A stretch of 64,000 bases of DNA from Sediminibacterium sp. UBA657 (GTDB lineage: Bacteria > Bacteroidota > Bacteroidia > Chitinophagales > Chitinophagaceae), in contig DBOB01000021.1 in NCBI GenBank assembly GCA_002299885.1, positions 37,535-101,534 on the forward strand, written 5' to 3'. The position numbers were made by a program, and so were the translations under genes. Below the pieces are notes generated by a model that did not search any database, was not told the origin of the DNA, and saw only the letters and a list, made by a program, of their open reading frames with translations. The stretch's first letter is position 1, and the number at the start of each line of letters is the position of its first letter. Below, piece after piece: positions 51,233 to 59,831 of this stretch.

Positions 51233-52159
51233 ATGGAGAAATCTGCTAAAATATATCTTGCTGGACATAGAGGAATGGTAGGTTCTGCAATAGAACGTAA
51301 ACTAAGATCCGAAGGCTATCATAATATAATAGCAAAAACTTCTTCTGAATTAGATTTAAGAAATCAACAAGCAGTAAATGCCTTCTTTGATTTAGAAAAG
51401 CCAGATTATGTGATTTTAGCCGCTGCTAAAGTTGGTGGCATTCACGCAAACAATACTTATAGGGCAGAATTCATCTATGACAACATAATGATGGAAGCCA
51501 ATGTAATTCATGCAGCCTATTCAAATAAAGTGAAGAAGTTATTGTTCCTTGGTTCATCATGTATTTACCCTAAAATGGCACCACAACCATTAAAAGAGGA
51601 ATATTTGCTAAGTGGTTATTTAGAATCCACTAATCAACCCTATGCAATTGCTAAAATAGCTGGTATTGAAATGTGCGATAGCTACCGTGCTCAATACGGA
51701 TGTAATTTTATATCAGCCATGCCTACCAATTTGTATGGCACAAACGATAATTACCATCCTGAAAATTCTCATGTTTTACCTTCTTTAATGCGACGTATTA
51801 TTCTTGCTAAAAAGAACAACGAGTCAAGTGTCGTCATTTGGGGCACAGGTACTCCAAGACGCGAATTCATGCATGTAGATGATTTAGCAGGGGCTAGTTA
51901 TTTTTTATTACAAAACTACAATGAAGCCGGCCTTGTAAATATAGGATGGGGAGAAGATGTTTCGATTAAGGAATTAGCAATGTTAATTGCCTCAGAAGTA
52001 GGTTACAGAGGTTCATTTGAATTTGATACTTCCAAGCCAGACGGCACACCTCGTAAATTAATGGATACCAACAAATTAAATCATTTAGGTTGGAAGCCTT
52101 CGATTAAATTAGACGAAGGGATCCATAAGACTATTAAAGAAGTTATAGGTATGTTTTAA
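51233..52159 (+). CDS. fcl: GDP-L-fucose synthase
   Basis: A 308-residue SDR (WcaG/Fcl). [66 protein letters not shown] and [14 protein letters not shown] are characteristic. It epimerises and reduces GDP-4-keto-6-deoxymannose to GDP-L-fucose. The frame runs back to 51146 inside gmd; ATG 51233 is the natural start. GDP-fucose is presumably used by a glycosyltransferase of the polysaccharide locus. A terminator hairpin follows 15 bases after the stop. Confidence 0.95.
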   Translation: MEKSAKIYLAGHRGMVGSAIERKLRSEGYHNIIAKTSSELDLRNQQAVNAFFDLEKPDYVILAAAKVGGIHANNTYRAEFIYDNIMMEANVIHAAYSNKVKKLLFLGSSCIYPKMAPQPLKEEYLLSGYLESTNQPYAIAKIAGIEMCDSYRAQYGCNFISAMPTNLYGTNDNYHPENSHVLPSLMRRIILAKKNNESSVVIWGTGTPRREFMHVDDLAGASYFLLQNYNEAGLVNIGWGEDVSIKELAMLIASEVGYRGSFEFDTSKPDGTPRKLMDTNKLNHLGWKPSIKLDEGIHKTIKEVIGMF

Positions 52160-52174
52160 TTAAAGAAAATATCT

Positions 52175-52198
52175 AGTGCGCAATTTGGTGCGCATTTT
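52175..52198 (+). terminator. TGCGCA hairpin terminator after fcl
   Basis: TGCGCA (52177-52182) pairs with TGCGCA (52189-52194) around loop ATTTGG, with A-T and G-T extension, followed by TTTT. It lies 15 bases after the fcl stop. It matches the hairpin at 7481-7500 (same GTGCGCA repeats 12 bases apart), where no T-run follows. Confidence 0.6.
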
Positions 52199-52238
52199 AA
52201 ACTTAACTAACTGATAATCAATAGTAAATTACCCTATA

Positions 52239-52259
52239 ATTAGTGTGGTCCACACTAAT
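52239..52259. repeat. Perfect 21-base palindrome at the right end of the glycan locus
   Basis: Arms ATTAGTGTGG (52239-52248) and CCACACTAAT (52250-52259) around a central T. It lies between the convergent fcl and the secreted-protein gene, five bases past the latter's stop. No T-run on either side, so not a standard terminator. Its first 14 bases recur at 7352-7365. Confidence 0.6.
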
Positions 52260-52264
52260 ACCTT

Positions 52265-52870
52265 CTATTTCACACCCTTCCCAACTTCCCCAGGCCCCAA
52301 TAACCTTGCATGATCTAGCATTTCTACAATCGCCATGGTTTTGCGTGTCTTTAAATCACTTAGGCCTTTAATTATAGTATAGGAGTCTTTCAATAAATAA
52401 AACACATTGGTGGTGAGGTTCAGGCTTTTGGGTTGGTTGTATAATTTAGGGGCAATTTGACTTTGATATAAAGCATCTATCTCCGCAAAACTGGCTACAT
52501 GTTGTGCTATGAATTTATTACTTGTTAAATTCAATCCTGAAATCTTTTGTGCATAACACCAGGCATCTAATTGCTTAAAAGCTTTAAGGCTATTTTTTGT
52601 TATGAGAGTACTGCTTAGTTGATACACAAATCCATCTACTTTCCAGCGCATCGTATTGTAAAGGGCTAGTGCACTGTCTTTTTTAGCTGGATTGGTTTCG
52701 TTTTTCAATTGAGTGGTTAAATATAATTCAGCCCCATATTTAATTTCAATGAGTCTACTCATTAAGCCTTGTTGGGGCTGCGCAAGCGCAGCCCCACAGT
52801 TCAACACTAGCATTGTCACCAATCCGGCAATGATTTTTCTAAGTCCACATAGTTTTAAATTTTTGTTCAT
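52265..52870 (-). CDS. Exported protein of unknown function
   Basis: A 201-residue protein with a signal peptide (about residues 1-31, hydrophobic core IIAGLVTMLVLNCGAALA, then QPQQG). The mature part is helical and polar with no recognised domain. A cysteine (Cys25) in the signal region does not fit a good lipobox. It is followed on the same strand (upstream in genomic order 52932-53723) by the caspase-like gene, 61 bases apart, so both may be co-transcribed from the caspase-like gene. The stop lies next to the 21-base palindrome. Confidence 0.6.
   Translation of the reverse strand: MNKNLKLCGLRKIIAGLVTMLVLNCGAALAQPQQGLMSRLIEIKYGAELYLTTQLKNETNPAKKDSALALYNTMRWKVDGFVYQLSSTLITKNSLKAFKQLDAWCYAQKISGLNLTSNKFIAQHVASFAEIDALYQSQIAPKLYNQPKSLNLTTNVFYLLKDSYTIIKGLSDLKTRKTMAIVEMLDHARLLGPGEVGKGVK
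52773..52796. repeat. GC-rich perfect hairpin inside the signal-peptide coding region
   Basis: Arms TGGGGCTGCGC (52773-52783) and GCGCAGCCCCA (52786-52796), 11 bp, around AA. It is strikingly GC-rich for this genome and encodes the GAALAQP part of the signal cleavage region of the minus-strand gene. Confidence 0.6.
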
Positions 52871-52931
52871 GGCTATAAATTAATATTTTAGTTAATTATT
52901 GTGTTCTTTATTTGATTGAATATTCAGTGAA

Positions 52932-53723
52932 TTATGATGCAAAGAATTTGGCTGTCTTCAACAGTCCCTCGCTTTGTGGATTTTGATCATAGTCATTCTC
53001 CATTAAATCCATGTTCACGTATTTTACAATCTCCTGAATGCTCGCATCTTGTCCATATTGGCTTAGGTTCTTAATTAAGTAATGCGTAAAAGCCCCATTG
53101 AACCGATTGTTGATATAGGCGTCGGCGCTTAACTGATGCGATGCACAGCCACTCAATAAAGCGCCATGTAAAGGGATGGGGTCGGCACCGAGGCTAGCGG
53201 CTGGGGTAGTTAGGCCTTGCTGTGGTTCATGATTGAATCTTCTAAACCTTGTATCGGGAGTAATATGTTGCTTTCTGGATAGATCCTCAGAGTGACAACT
53301 ATCCGATATCCATACAAAATGCACGCCCTTGGGGATTGTAGCAAAAATCTTGGCAAATTCCTTGTCGCTAATGGCAGTTTTAGCTGCATCCGCATCACTA
53401 AAGTCATAAGGACAGATAATCTCATCCAAGCCGTCTTTTTCAAATGCATGTCCTTTGCTAGGTAGTTGTGCGCCGTGTCCACTATAATGAAACAGTAGTT
53501 GATCTCCAGCATTGGCTCCCAAGAGTAACCAATTTAAATGGTCTAAAATACCTTTTTTAGTGGCTCTGCTATCTGTCAATGTTTTGATATTTTCTTTAGT
53601 ATAGACCTTGTTTTTTGTACTAATAAAATATTCCATATCTACAATATCATTAATGCATCCCCTTAAATTATTATTGGGATTAGGATAAGCATTTATCCCT
53701 ATAAGTAGTGCTTTGTTATTCAT
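52932..53723 (-). CDS. Caspase-family peptidase (C14, metacaspase-like)
   Basis: A 263-residue single-domain caspase-like protein. The start KALLIGINAYP is the first beta strand; catalytic His83 is in LLFHYSGHGAQLP and Cys143 in VWISDSCHSEDLSRK. Substrate-pocket aspartate candidates surround GLDEIICPYDF. No signal peptide, so it is cytoplasmic. Bacterial metacaspase-like peptidases cleave after basic or acidic residues and some act in regulated cell death or defence; no partner with a known effector is adjacent, only a secreted unknown protein downstream. Domain identity is clear; the biological role is unknown. Confidence 0.88.
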   Translation of the reverse strand: MNNKALLIGINAYPNPNNNLRGCINDIVDMEYFISTKNKVYTKENIKTLTDSRATKKGILDHLNWLLLGANAGDQLLFHYSGHGAQLPSKGHAFEKDGLDEIICPYDFSDADAAKTAISDKEFAKIFATIPKGVHFVWISDSCHSEDLSRKQHITPDTRFRRFNHEPQQGLTTPAASLGADPIPLHGALLSGCASHQLSADAYINNRFNGAFTHYLIKNLSQYGQDASIQEIVKYVNMDLMENDYDQNPQSEGLLKTAKFFAS

Positions 53724-53902
53724 ACATAAATAGTTCGGTTGATTAAATCTAGGATTAAAATAGGCCGTTCCAAATTTTATTTTTACTTTTATTAAAGTAG
53801 ATGAAACGCATATATAGAAAGGATTCTAGGCGATTAAAGCAAACAATTGATACGCTTGATTCACTACTTTTTTCTCATTGAAAATATTCTAAAAAATAAT
53901 TT

Positions 53903-54328
53903 ATGATACAAACCAGTCGCATGCCTTTATTCAAGAGTTTATTGCTTTTTTGCATTACTTTTGTATTATTTTTTACAACGGCACCTATTGGTTTTTTGTA
54001 TGCGGTGATACGTCAAAGCCTGGCAAAAAGAGTACACTCCTTATCTGTCTATTTTTTAGAACTAGCATTGGCTTTAGATAACGCAGGCAATGTGCTGATG
54101 CAGCATGTGTTAAACGATGCGCTGTTAATTAAAAACCAAAGCACTTATTTGTTTGGGAACAAAATGGAAACCATTAGCAGTGTCATTGGTAAAAACCTAG
54201 TCACCCATACCCTTAGCCCAGCAGGACTTTTGTTAAATACCTTTTTACATTGGATAGATAAAGACCATTCCTTAAACTCTATTAATTATGAGGTAAAGCT
54301 TTGGAAGGCACAAAATGAGGGGAAATAA
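53903..54328 (+). CDS. Small membrane protein of unknown function
   Basis: A 141-residue protein with one or two N-terminal hydrophobic segments (SLLLFCITFVLFFTTAPIGF, about 12-33), the remainder polar with NAGNVLMQHVLNDALLIKN and LVTHTLSPAGLLLNTFLHW. No family recognised. It is divergent from the caspase-like gene, with 179 bases between the two starts that hold only a 26-codon ORF (53801-53881) of doubtful meaning. The start is ATG 53903. Confidence 0.55.
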   Translation: MIQTSRMPLFKSLLLFCITFVLFFTTAPIGFLYAVIRQSLAKRVHSLSVYFLELALALDNAGNVLMQHVLNDALLIKNQSTYLFGNKMETISSVIGKNLVTHTLSPAGLLLNTFLHWIDKDHSLNSINYEVKLWKAQNEGK

Positions 54329-54494
54329 CCACTAACTAATTGATTATCAATAAATTTATATTATTTATTCATTATTTTGTAACGGGTGAACGCATTTTGA
54401 ACCCTTTTGCTCCCTAACTTTACATTAGATTAACTAGATTTAATTCATCTCTTCAAACCCACCCCCCTAAGATTTGATTGAACACAAAACAAGT

Positions 54495-56396
54495 ATGTTT
54501 AAGATTAACAACTTCAGTATTGTACCTAAGTACGTAATTTTTTTATTAGACTTAGGCGCCACTGTGACTGCGTTATTCATCGCAATTTTGATTCAACAAA
54601 ATGTGTCGTTAGCTGTAACGAATTGGTCGCATGTATTGAATGCTACTTTTTTAATGTTGTTGGTGAATGCATTGGTTTTTTCTGCTACTAAATCATATAC
54701 GGGTATTGTGCGTTACACTGGTGTGCAGGATGCACTTCGCATTGCGATTGCCGTGGGGTTATCCTCTTTTATTATTTTAGTGATTAACACCGTTGCGCTT
54801 GGTGTTAGTTCTATTTTATCTATGACTACTTTGGTCATTGTATTATACACCATATTTAGTTTCTTATTCTTGATAAGTTATAGGGTATTGATTAAATATC
54901 TTTTTGCTTATGCTAAGAATTATAAAATGCAAAAAAAATCGGTGGTGATTTTTGGAGCTGCAGCGACTGGTGTAGCTACGCAGCGTGTACTTGAGAACGA
55001 TGGCCTTGCCAATATCCAAGTGATTGCGTTTATTGATGATGACAGAAAAAAAGGTAGTAAAAATTTAAACGGCGCACCCATTGTTTCATTCAATGAGTTT
55101 AAGGAGATGGTGGCCATTAAGCCTGTGGATGAATTAATTATTGCCACTTATACCTTACCAACCAAACGCAAAAACGAGGTGGTTGATTTTTGTTTAGACC
55201 ATGACATTAAAGTATTAAGTGTTCCTGCTTATTCAAAATGGGCAGAAGGTAAGTTTTCTAGTAGACAATTACAGTCTATTAAAATCGAAGACTTATTGGA
55301 GCGTGACCCAATTCAAATTAATAACAACGAGATTAAAGCGCAGATTAAAGGCAAACGTATTTTAGTTACAGGTGCTGCAGGATCTATTGGTTCTGAGATT
55401 GTGCGTCAATTGATTCCATATAGCCCCGAAGTGATTATTTTATGTGACCAGGCCGAGACGCCATTGCATAACCTTGAATTAGAATTAAAGGAAAATGGCA
55501 CACGTATAAATTGCATTAGTTATTTGGCGGATGTCACTAATAAAACAAGGATGCAAAAACTATTTGAGGAGTTTGAGCTTCAATATGTGTACCATGCTGC
55601 TGCCTATAAGCACGTTCCTATGATGGAGCTTTGTCCTACCGAAGCGGTGCGTAATAATGTGATTGGCGTAAAAATAATTGCGGACTTATCTATCCAACAT
55701 AAGGTAGAGCGTTTTGTAATGATCTCTACAGATAAAGCGGTGAACCCAACCAACGTAATGGGCGCCTCTAAGCGTATGGCGGAGATGTATGTGCAAGCCT
55801 TATCTAATCAAACTGATTTAGCTACTAAATTTATTACCACCCGTTTTGGTAATGTACTTGGTTCTAACGGTTCTGTAATCATTCGTTTTAAAGAGCAGAT
55901 CGAAAAAGGCGGCCCTGTAACTGTGACGCATCCTAATATCACTAGGTACTTTATGACTATTCCTGAAGCTTGTCAATTGGTATTGGAAGCAGGTAGTATG
56001 GGTAATGGAGGAGAGATTTTTGTATTTGATATGGGTAAGCCAGTGGCCATTGCAGATTTAGCGCGTAAGATGATTCGTTTATATGGCTTGATCCCTAATA
56101 TTGATGTAAACATTACTTATAGCGGTTTACGCCCTGGTGAAAAACTTTACGAAGAATTATTAAACGACGCAGAGAATACCACACAGACTTACCACGAAAA
56201 GATTTTAATTGCTCAAGTGCGTGAAGTGTCTTTTGAATTGGTGAAACAAAACACATTAGAACTAGAAAACATTTTAAGCACCACCAACGACGAAATGTTA
56301 TTGGTAGGTAAGATGAAGGAACTCGTTCCAGAATACATCAGTAATAATAGTATTTATCAGCAATTGGATACCAAGGTGATTTCGATTTCGAATTAA
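54495..56396 (+). CDS. Membrane-bound nucleotide-sugar 4,6-dehydratase (WbpM/CapD family)
   Basis: A 633-residue protein with four to five N-terminal transmembrane helices (about 10-140), a CoA-binding-like Rossmann domain (VVIFGAAATGVATQRVL), and a C-terminal SDR dehydratase with RILVTGAAGSIGSEIVRQ, YHAAAYKHVPMMELCP, ISTDKAVNPTNVMGASKRM and TRFGNVLGSNGSVIIRF. Family members convert UDP-GlcNAc to the 4-keto-6-deoxy sugar used for FucNAc or QuiNAc, which fits the 4-ketoreductase-type SDR and PglC-like transferase at 38-39.5 kb. ATG 54495 is taken as start; TTG 54474 is also in frame. A strong terminator follows. Confidence 0.92.
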   Translation: MFKINNFSIVPKYVIFLLDLGATVTALFIAILIQQNVSLAVTNWSHVLNATFLMLLVNALVFSATKSYTGIVRYTGVQDALRIAIAVGLSSFIILVINTVALGVSSILSMTTLVIVLYTIFSFLFLISYRVLIKYLFAYAKNYKMQKKSVVIFGAAATGVATQRVLENDGLANIQVIAFIDDDRKKGSKNLNGAPIVSFNEFKEMVAIKPVDELIIATYTLPTKRKNEVVDFCLDHDIKVLSVPAYSKWAEGKFSSRQLQSIKIEDLLERDPIQINNNEIKAQIKGKRILVTGAAGSIGSEIVRQLIPYSPEVIILCDQAETPLHNLELELKENGTRINCISYLADVTNKTRMQKLFEEFELQYVYHAAAYKHVPMMELCPTEAVRNNVIGVKIIADLSIQHKVERFVMISTDKAVNPTNVMGASKRMAEMYVQALSNQTDLATKFITTRFGNVLGSNGSVIIRFKEQIEKGGPVTVTHPNITRYFMTIPEACQLVLEAGSMGNGGEIFVFDMGKPVAIADLARKMIRLYGLIPNIDVNITYSGLRPGEKLYEELLNDAENTTQTYHEKILIAQVREVSFELVKQNTLELENILSTTNDEMLLVGKMKELVPEYISNNSIYQQLDTKVISISN

Positions 56397-56425
56397 TTGT
56401 ACATGAATTTCTAAGATCCATATTT

Positions 56426-56454
56426 AACCCGATAAGTTGCTTATCGGGTTTTTT
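56426..56454 (+). terminator. Rho-independent terminator after the WbpM-like gene
   Basis: Perfect 11-bp stem AACCCGATAAG (56426-56436) and CTTATCGGGTT (56440-56450) with loop TTG and a T tail. It lies 30 bases after the dehydratase stop and 18 bases before the next start, so the WecG-like gene needs its own promoter. Confidence 0.9.
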
Positions 56455-56472
56455 GTTTCAGTATATTTGTAT

Positions 56473-57228
56473 ATGCATCAGCGCGTTAATATTTTAGGTA
56501 CACAAGTAAGTTCTATTAGTTCAACTGATTTACTTGTTGCATTTAAAATGGCTATTCAAGCAAAAAAATTAATGCAAGTTGCGATCACACCCGTGAATTC
56601 GATCCTTGCTGCCTATAAAGATCCACAAGTTCAAAACGCTTATAATACTGCAGATTATGTGCTTTGTGATGGGATGCCTGTTAAATGGGCATCTACATTT
56701 TTAAATACACCAATTGTAGAACGTATTACTGGATTAGATTTACTCCCAAGTCTTGTCGCTTTTGCTGCCAATGAAAACTTTAATTTGTTTCTATTAGGTG
56801 CTTCACCTGGTGTGGGAGAAAAATTAAAGGAAGTGATCTTACAACAGTATCCTAATTGTAAAATAGTGGGCATCTATGTTCCTCCTTTCATGCCTGTGTT
56901 TGACGCTGCAGAAAATAAAAAAATGGTGGATGCCGTGAATGCAGCTAAGCCTGATATTGTACTCATAAGTTTAACCGCGCCTAAACAAGATTTGTGGATC
57001 ACACAAAATAAAGCACAACTTCATCCTGCATTGTATGTGGGCATTGGCGGTGCTTTTGAAGTGATGGCTGGATTAGCAAAACGTGCACCAAAGTGGATGC
57101 ATGGCGCTGGACTAGAATGGCTATTTCGTTTAATCCAAGAACCCAAAAGAATGTACCGCCGTTATTTAATTGAGGCGCCTTTATTTATTCCATTGGTGAT
57201 AAGGCAGAAGTTTACCTCTAGCAAATAA
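56473..57228 (+). CDS. WecG/TagA/CpsF family glycosyltransferase
   Basis: A 251-residue GT26-family enzyme. VNILGTQVSSISSTDLL, YVLCDGMPVKWASTFL, NLFLLGASPGVGEKLKE, LTAPKQDLWITQNK and VGIGGAFEVMAGLAKRAPKW are the family motifs. It transfers a ManNAc, ManNAcA or glucose-type residue from UDP-sugar to a lipid-linked primer; WecB-type epimerase in the operon could supply UDP-ManNAc. The frame extends upstream to 56437 through the terminator; ATG 56473 is the natural start, just after a TATATTTG box (56462-56469), so the mRNA may be nearly leaderless. Confidence 0.9.
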   Translation: MHQRVNILGTQVSSISSTDLLVAFKMAIQAKKLMQVAITPVNSILAAYKDPQVQNAYNTADYVLCDGMPVKWASTFLNTPIVERITGLDLLPSLVAFAANENFNLFLLGASPGVGEKLKEVILQQYPNCKIVGIYVPPFMPVFDAAENKKMVDAVNAAKPDIVLISLTAPKQDLWITQNKAQLHPALYVGIGGAFEVMAGLAKRAPKWMHGAGLEWLFRLIQEPKRMYRRYLIEAPLFIPLVIRQKFTSSK

Positions 57229-57237
57229 AATCAATTG

Positions 57238-57309
57238 TGGTCTCGCCAAGAATCGAACTTGGATCTAGTGTTTAGGAAACACCTATTCTATCCATTGAAC
57301 TACGGGACC
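57238..57309 (-). tRNA. tRNA-Arg (anticodon CCU)
   Basis: Minus-strand cloverleaf of 72 bases beginning GGTCCCGTAGTTC with D-stem GTTC/GAAT, anticodon stem GGTGT/ACACT and loop TTCCTAA (anticodon CCT), T-arm CCAAG TTCGATT CTTGG, and acceptor 3' strand CGAGACC with discriminator A. One C-A mismatch in the acceptor stem. CCA is not encoded. It lies nine bases after the WecG stop, convergent to it. Confidence 0.9.
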
Positions 57310-57460
57310 ATCGAACCACTGGGATTCGAGTCTTAACTAGGCCTAATGACCGTTTAAGGAGGACAAAAATAACTATTCTTTTTAAAGCACCCATACTTTA
57401 TCCCTGCGGCTCATTATTATGCTATAATTTGGTATCTTCACAGCTCAAATCGACATCATT

Positions 57461-58117
57461 ATGGGCTTTTACAATATCATTATCAAGTTTCGTTTTTGGT
57501 TGAGCTTAATTGCCATTTTTGGCGCTGCTATCCTTCAAATAACCGATCTGGCTAATTTTTGGCCTGTTTTTCCTTTATACATGCTTGGCGTGATTGGCCT
57601 ATTGAGTCATATTTTTATTGGTCCATTGCGTCTAGTTCAAGAGCCGATGGAAGCGGGAAATATCGAAGAAGTAGAGCGTATTTTAGCAACTATTTGGTTT
57701 CCTAATTTATTATATACACCTGTAAGAAGCACTTACTATACAATTAAGGGTAACATCGCCATGGCAAAACAAGATTTTGACACGGCCGAGAAGCATCTTA
57801 AAATGAGTAACGATCTTGGTTCGGCAATGCCAGAAGCGGAGGGTGCGAATAAATTACAATTAGGGATGATGGCAATGCAAAAAGGAGATACCAAACAAGG
57901 TGAAGCATATATTCGTGCCGCAATTCGTGCGGGCATCCCAGATAAAGAATCAGAAGCAGTTGCTTACTTAAGCATGTGTCAAATTTTTATGAATAAGCGT
58001 GAGTTCCGCGCTGCAAAAGATTTCTTCCGCAAAGCAAAAGCATGTAAGCCATCTACTAAGCAAGTGTTGGATCAAATCAAAGAGATTGAGAAATACATTT
58101 CTCGTATGCCTGGATAA
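57461..58117 (+). CDS. TPR-type membrane-anchored protein
   Basis: A 218-residue protein with two N-terminal transmembrane helices (about 10-26 and 32-54) and a C-terminal region of tetratricopeptide-like helix pairs (GNIAMAKQDFDTAEKHLKMS, LGMMAMQKGDTKQGEAYIRA, SMCQIFMNKREFRAAKDFFR). The A-G-Y/F-A spacing of TPRs is clear. It should be a cytoplasm-facing or periplasm-facing scaffold at the inner membrane; partner unknown. It is monocistronic by spacing and looks like a core-genome gene of Chitinophagaceae-type bacteria. Confidence 0.75.
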   Translation: MGFYNIIIKFRFWLSLIAIFGAAILQITDLANFWPVFPLYMLGVIGLLSHIFIGPLRLVQEPMEAGNIEEVERILATIWFPNLLYTPVRSTYYTIKGNIAMAKQDFDTAEKHLKMSNDLGSAMPEAEGANKLQLGMMAMQKGDTKQGEAYIRAAIRAGIPDKESEAVAYLSMCQIFMNKREFRAAKDFFRKAKACKPSTKQVLDQIKEIEKYISRMPG

Positions 58118-58243
58118 TACGATTGCTGTTAAACTTTTTTAATTGTATATTTTAAATTTTACATATTTAGAACATCTAATTAATTTCGTCACATAGCAGC
58201 AGTTATTAAAAGGTATTACCGTAATTTCGACCAAAATTTTTAA

Positions 58244-58729
58244 ATGCGCAATCTCCCCCTTGCTGCGTTTGTTTTGCTTTTATCTCTTTGTTCAAATAAT
58301 TTATTTGCACAATCTAGTAGCAATTCAACCGAATCCAATTCAGTAAATAGCATCATTAAGTATAACAACAACGGTAAATTAAATTACAGTTACCGCAAAC
58401 TTGCGAACAATAATTTTAGTGTTGAAGTGATTATTAAGAACGATCAATTCATTTATAAGCAAGAGATTGATACTTTGCAAATTCAATCTGCAGAAGCGTT
58501 TACATTATTAAAGCAAGACCTTCAAAATGCTTTGACTGCTTTGCAAAATGCAAATACTAATTTTAAAATTCAGCGTCCAAATTATTTACTTTTTGCAGAA
58601 GATAAAGGCATGACTGGATTATTTATTTTGTTAAGCAATCCTACTGGAACGATTAACACAGCCAATACTAAATTTCAAATTAGAGTTCTGTTAGAATGGT
58701 TGAACACCATTGAGTTTGGAAAAAGCTAG
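58244..58729 (+). CDS. Small exported protein of unknown function
   Basis: A 161-residue protein with a signal peptide (NLPLAAFVLLLSLCSNNLFA, cleavage near residue 22-23) and a serine/asparagine-rich linker (SSSNSTESNSVNSI). The mature domain (about 40-161) has alternating strands (VEVIIKNDQFIYKQEI) and a helix with QDLQNALTALQNAN, with no known family. It probably resides in the periplasm or outer membrane. A terminator follows 66 bases after the stop. Confidence 0.6.
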   Translation: MRNLPLAAFVLLLSLCSNNLFAQSSSNSTESNSVNSIIKYNNNGKLNYSYRKLANNNFSVEVIIKNDQFIYKQEIDTLQIQSAEAFTLLKQDLQNALTALQNANTNFKIQRPNYLLFAEDKGMTGLFILLSNPTGTINTANTKFQIRVLLEWLNTIEFGKS

Positions 58730-58794
58730 AACTAATCTGAGAAAAATATTCAAAGAAAAAAGCAGTAAGGTACTTTCAAAATTATTTTAAAGAT

Positions 58795-58820
58795 GGTCTC
58801 GAAAATTCGGGACCTTTTTT
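58795..58820 (+). terminator. Rho-independent terminator
   Basis: Stem GGTCTCGAA (58795-58803) pairs with TTCGGGACC (58806-58814), nine positions with one G-T, followed by six T residues. It ends the transcript of the exported protein, before the convergent purN end at 58828. Confidence 0.8.
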
Positions 58821-58827
58821 ATTGCAC

Positions 58828-59730
58828 TTATTTCTTCAATAAAATCTTTTCTATCGTAGGCGCAAAATGTTGATGCTCTAATACATGAATTTTTTCTGCA
58901 ACTGTTGTTGGAGTATCGCTAGGATCAACAGCACATCTTGCTTGAAAAATAATATCGCCTTCATCATAATGTGCATCTACCCAATGTATGGTGATACCTG
59001 TTTCTTTTTCGCCTGCTGCCACTACTGCTTCGTGCACGCGTGATCCGTACATGCCCTTGCCGCCATAATTTGGTAATAATGCAGGATGAATATTAATAAT
59101 ACCCTTCGCATCGCCAACGCCTGGCTGATATGCGTTCACCAAAACCTCGGGTACTTTCCATAAAAAGCCTGCAAGTACAATAAAATGAATATCTGCATTG
59201 TGTAAGCTTTCTACATAGCCTGTGCTTTCAAATTCTGTTTTATTGATCATTAGGGTTGGAATGCCCTTTGATTTTGCAATATCCAAGACGCCTGCACCAG
59301 GAACATTGCATACAATCAATGAGATTTTAACGGGGGTGGACTTGTTTTCAAAGTATTCGATGATCTTTTTAGCATTGGATCCTGCACCGGAAGCAAAAAT
59401 CGCCACATGAATAGGGCTTACCGGCGCGGCCGATCCATTGTTCGAATTTCCGCCGCTCAATCTGCCCCACATTCTGCCTAAATACCCCTTAAAAAAGGAA
59501 AACTGCCCTGTCAGAAAACTGACCAAAATCACCGAAAAAGGCCATAAAATGGTCAATAATAGGGGATAAATGAGCCAATATGCCGCATTTTTCTCCAAAA
59601 ACACCAAATTTAGGATTTGCTTATTTAGGTATCCGCTCAAGCTTCCCCCCAAGGCAAATGTGGTCATAATTAACCAAAATTGCAATTTGCCAACGCCCCA
59701 CTTTTGCTGTAATTTATTAATACTTTTCAT
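58828..59730 (-). CDS. purN: Phosphoribosylglycinamide formyltransferase fused to an N-terminal membrane domain
   Basis: A 300-residue protein. Residues from about 106 on are PurN: VAIFASGAGSNAKKIIEYF, LAGFLWKVPEVLVN, the catalytic Asn213 and His215 in INIHPALLPNYGGKGMYG and Asp259 in HYDEGDIIFQ. It uses 10-formyl-THF to formylate GAR in purine synthesis. The first 95 residues carry two or three hydrophobic segments (FWLIMTTFALGGSLSGYL, AAYWLIYPLLLTILWPFSVI) and KWGVGKLQ/FTGQF-type motifs of the small DUF6787-like membrane proteins of Bacteroidota, joined by a Gly/Ser/Asn-rich linker. So a normally soluble enzyme is tied to the membrane. Start ATG 59730 is chosen over ATG 59766. Confidence 0.85.
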   Translation of the reverse strand: MKSINKLQQKWGVGKLQFWLIMTTFALGGSLSGYLNKQILNLVFLEKNAAYWLIYPLLLTILWPFSVILVSFLTGQFSFFKGYLGRMWGRLSGGNSNNGSAAPVSPIHVAIFASGAGSNAKKIIEYFENKSTPVKISLIVCNVPGAGVLDIAKSKGIPTLMINKTEFESTGYVESLHNADIHFIVLAGFLWKVPEVLVNAYQPGVGDAKGIINIHPALLPNYGGKGMYGSRVHEAVVAAGEKETGITIHWVDAHYDEGDIIFQARCAVDPSDTPTTVAEKIHVLEHQHFAPTIEKILLKK

Positions 59731-59780
59731 AATATAATCAATCGTAACTGCGAAAATCGACCTCACAAATTATACAATCC

Positions 59781-59831
59781 CCCTTAAACCTTCAAATCTC
59801 ATCCTCAAACCTTAAAATCTCCTCAAATCTT
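59781..59831. repeat. Pyrimidine-rich degenerate direct repeats upstream of actA
   Basis: Four to five imperfect copies of a CCTCAAATCTT-like unit (CCTTCAAATCTC, CCTCAAACCTT, CTCCTCAAATCTT). The 303-base gap 59767-60069 also holds the hairpin at 59832-59856 and a TAATTTTG box at 60017-60024 that fits the TAnnTTTG consensus and could serve actA. Confidence 0.5.

Noticed and set aside
53801..53881. 26-codon ORF between the caspase-like gene and the small membrane protein
   Set aside because: No recognised feature and too short to support.
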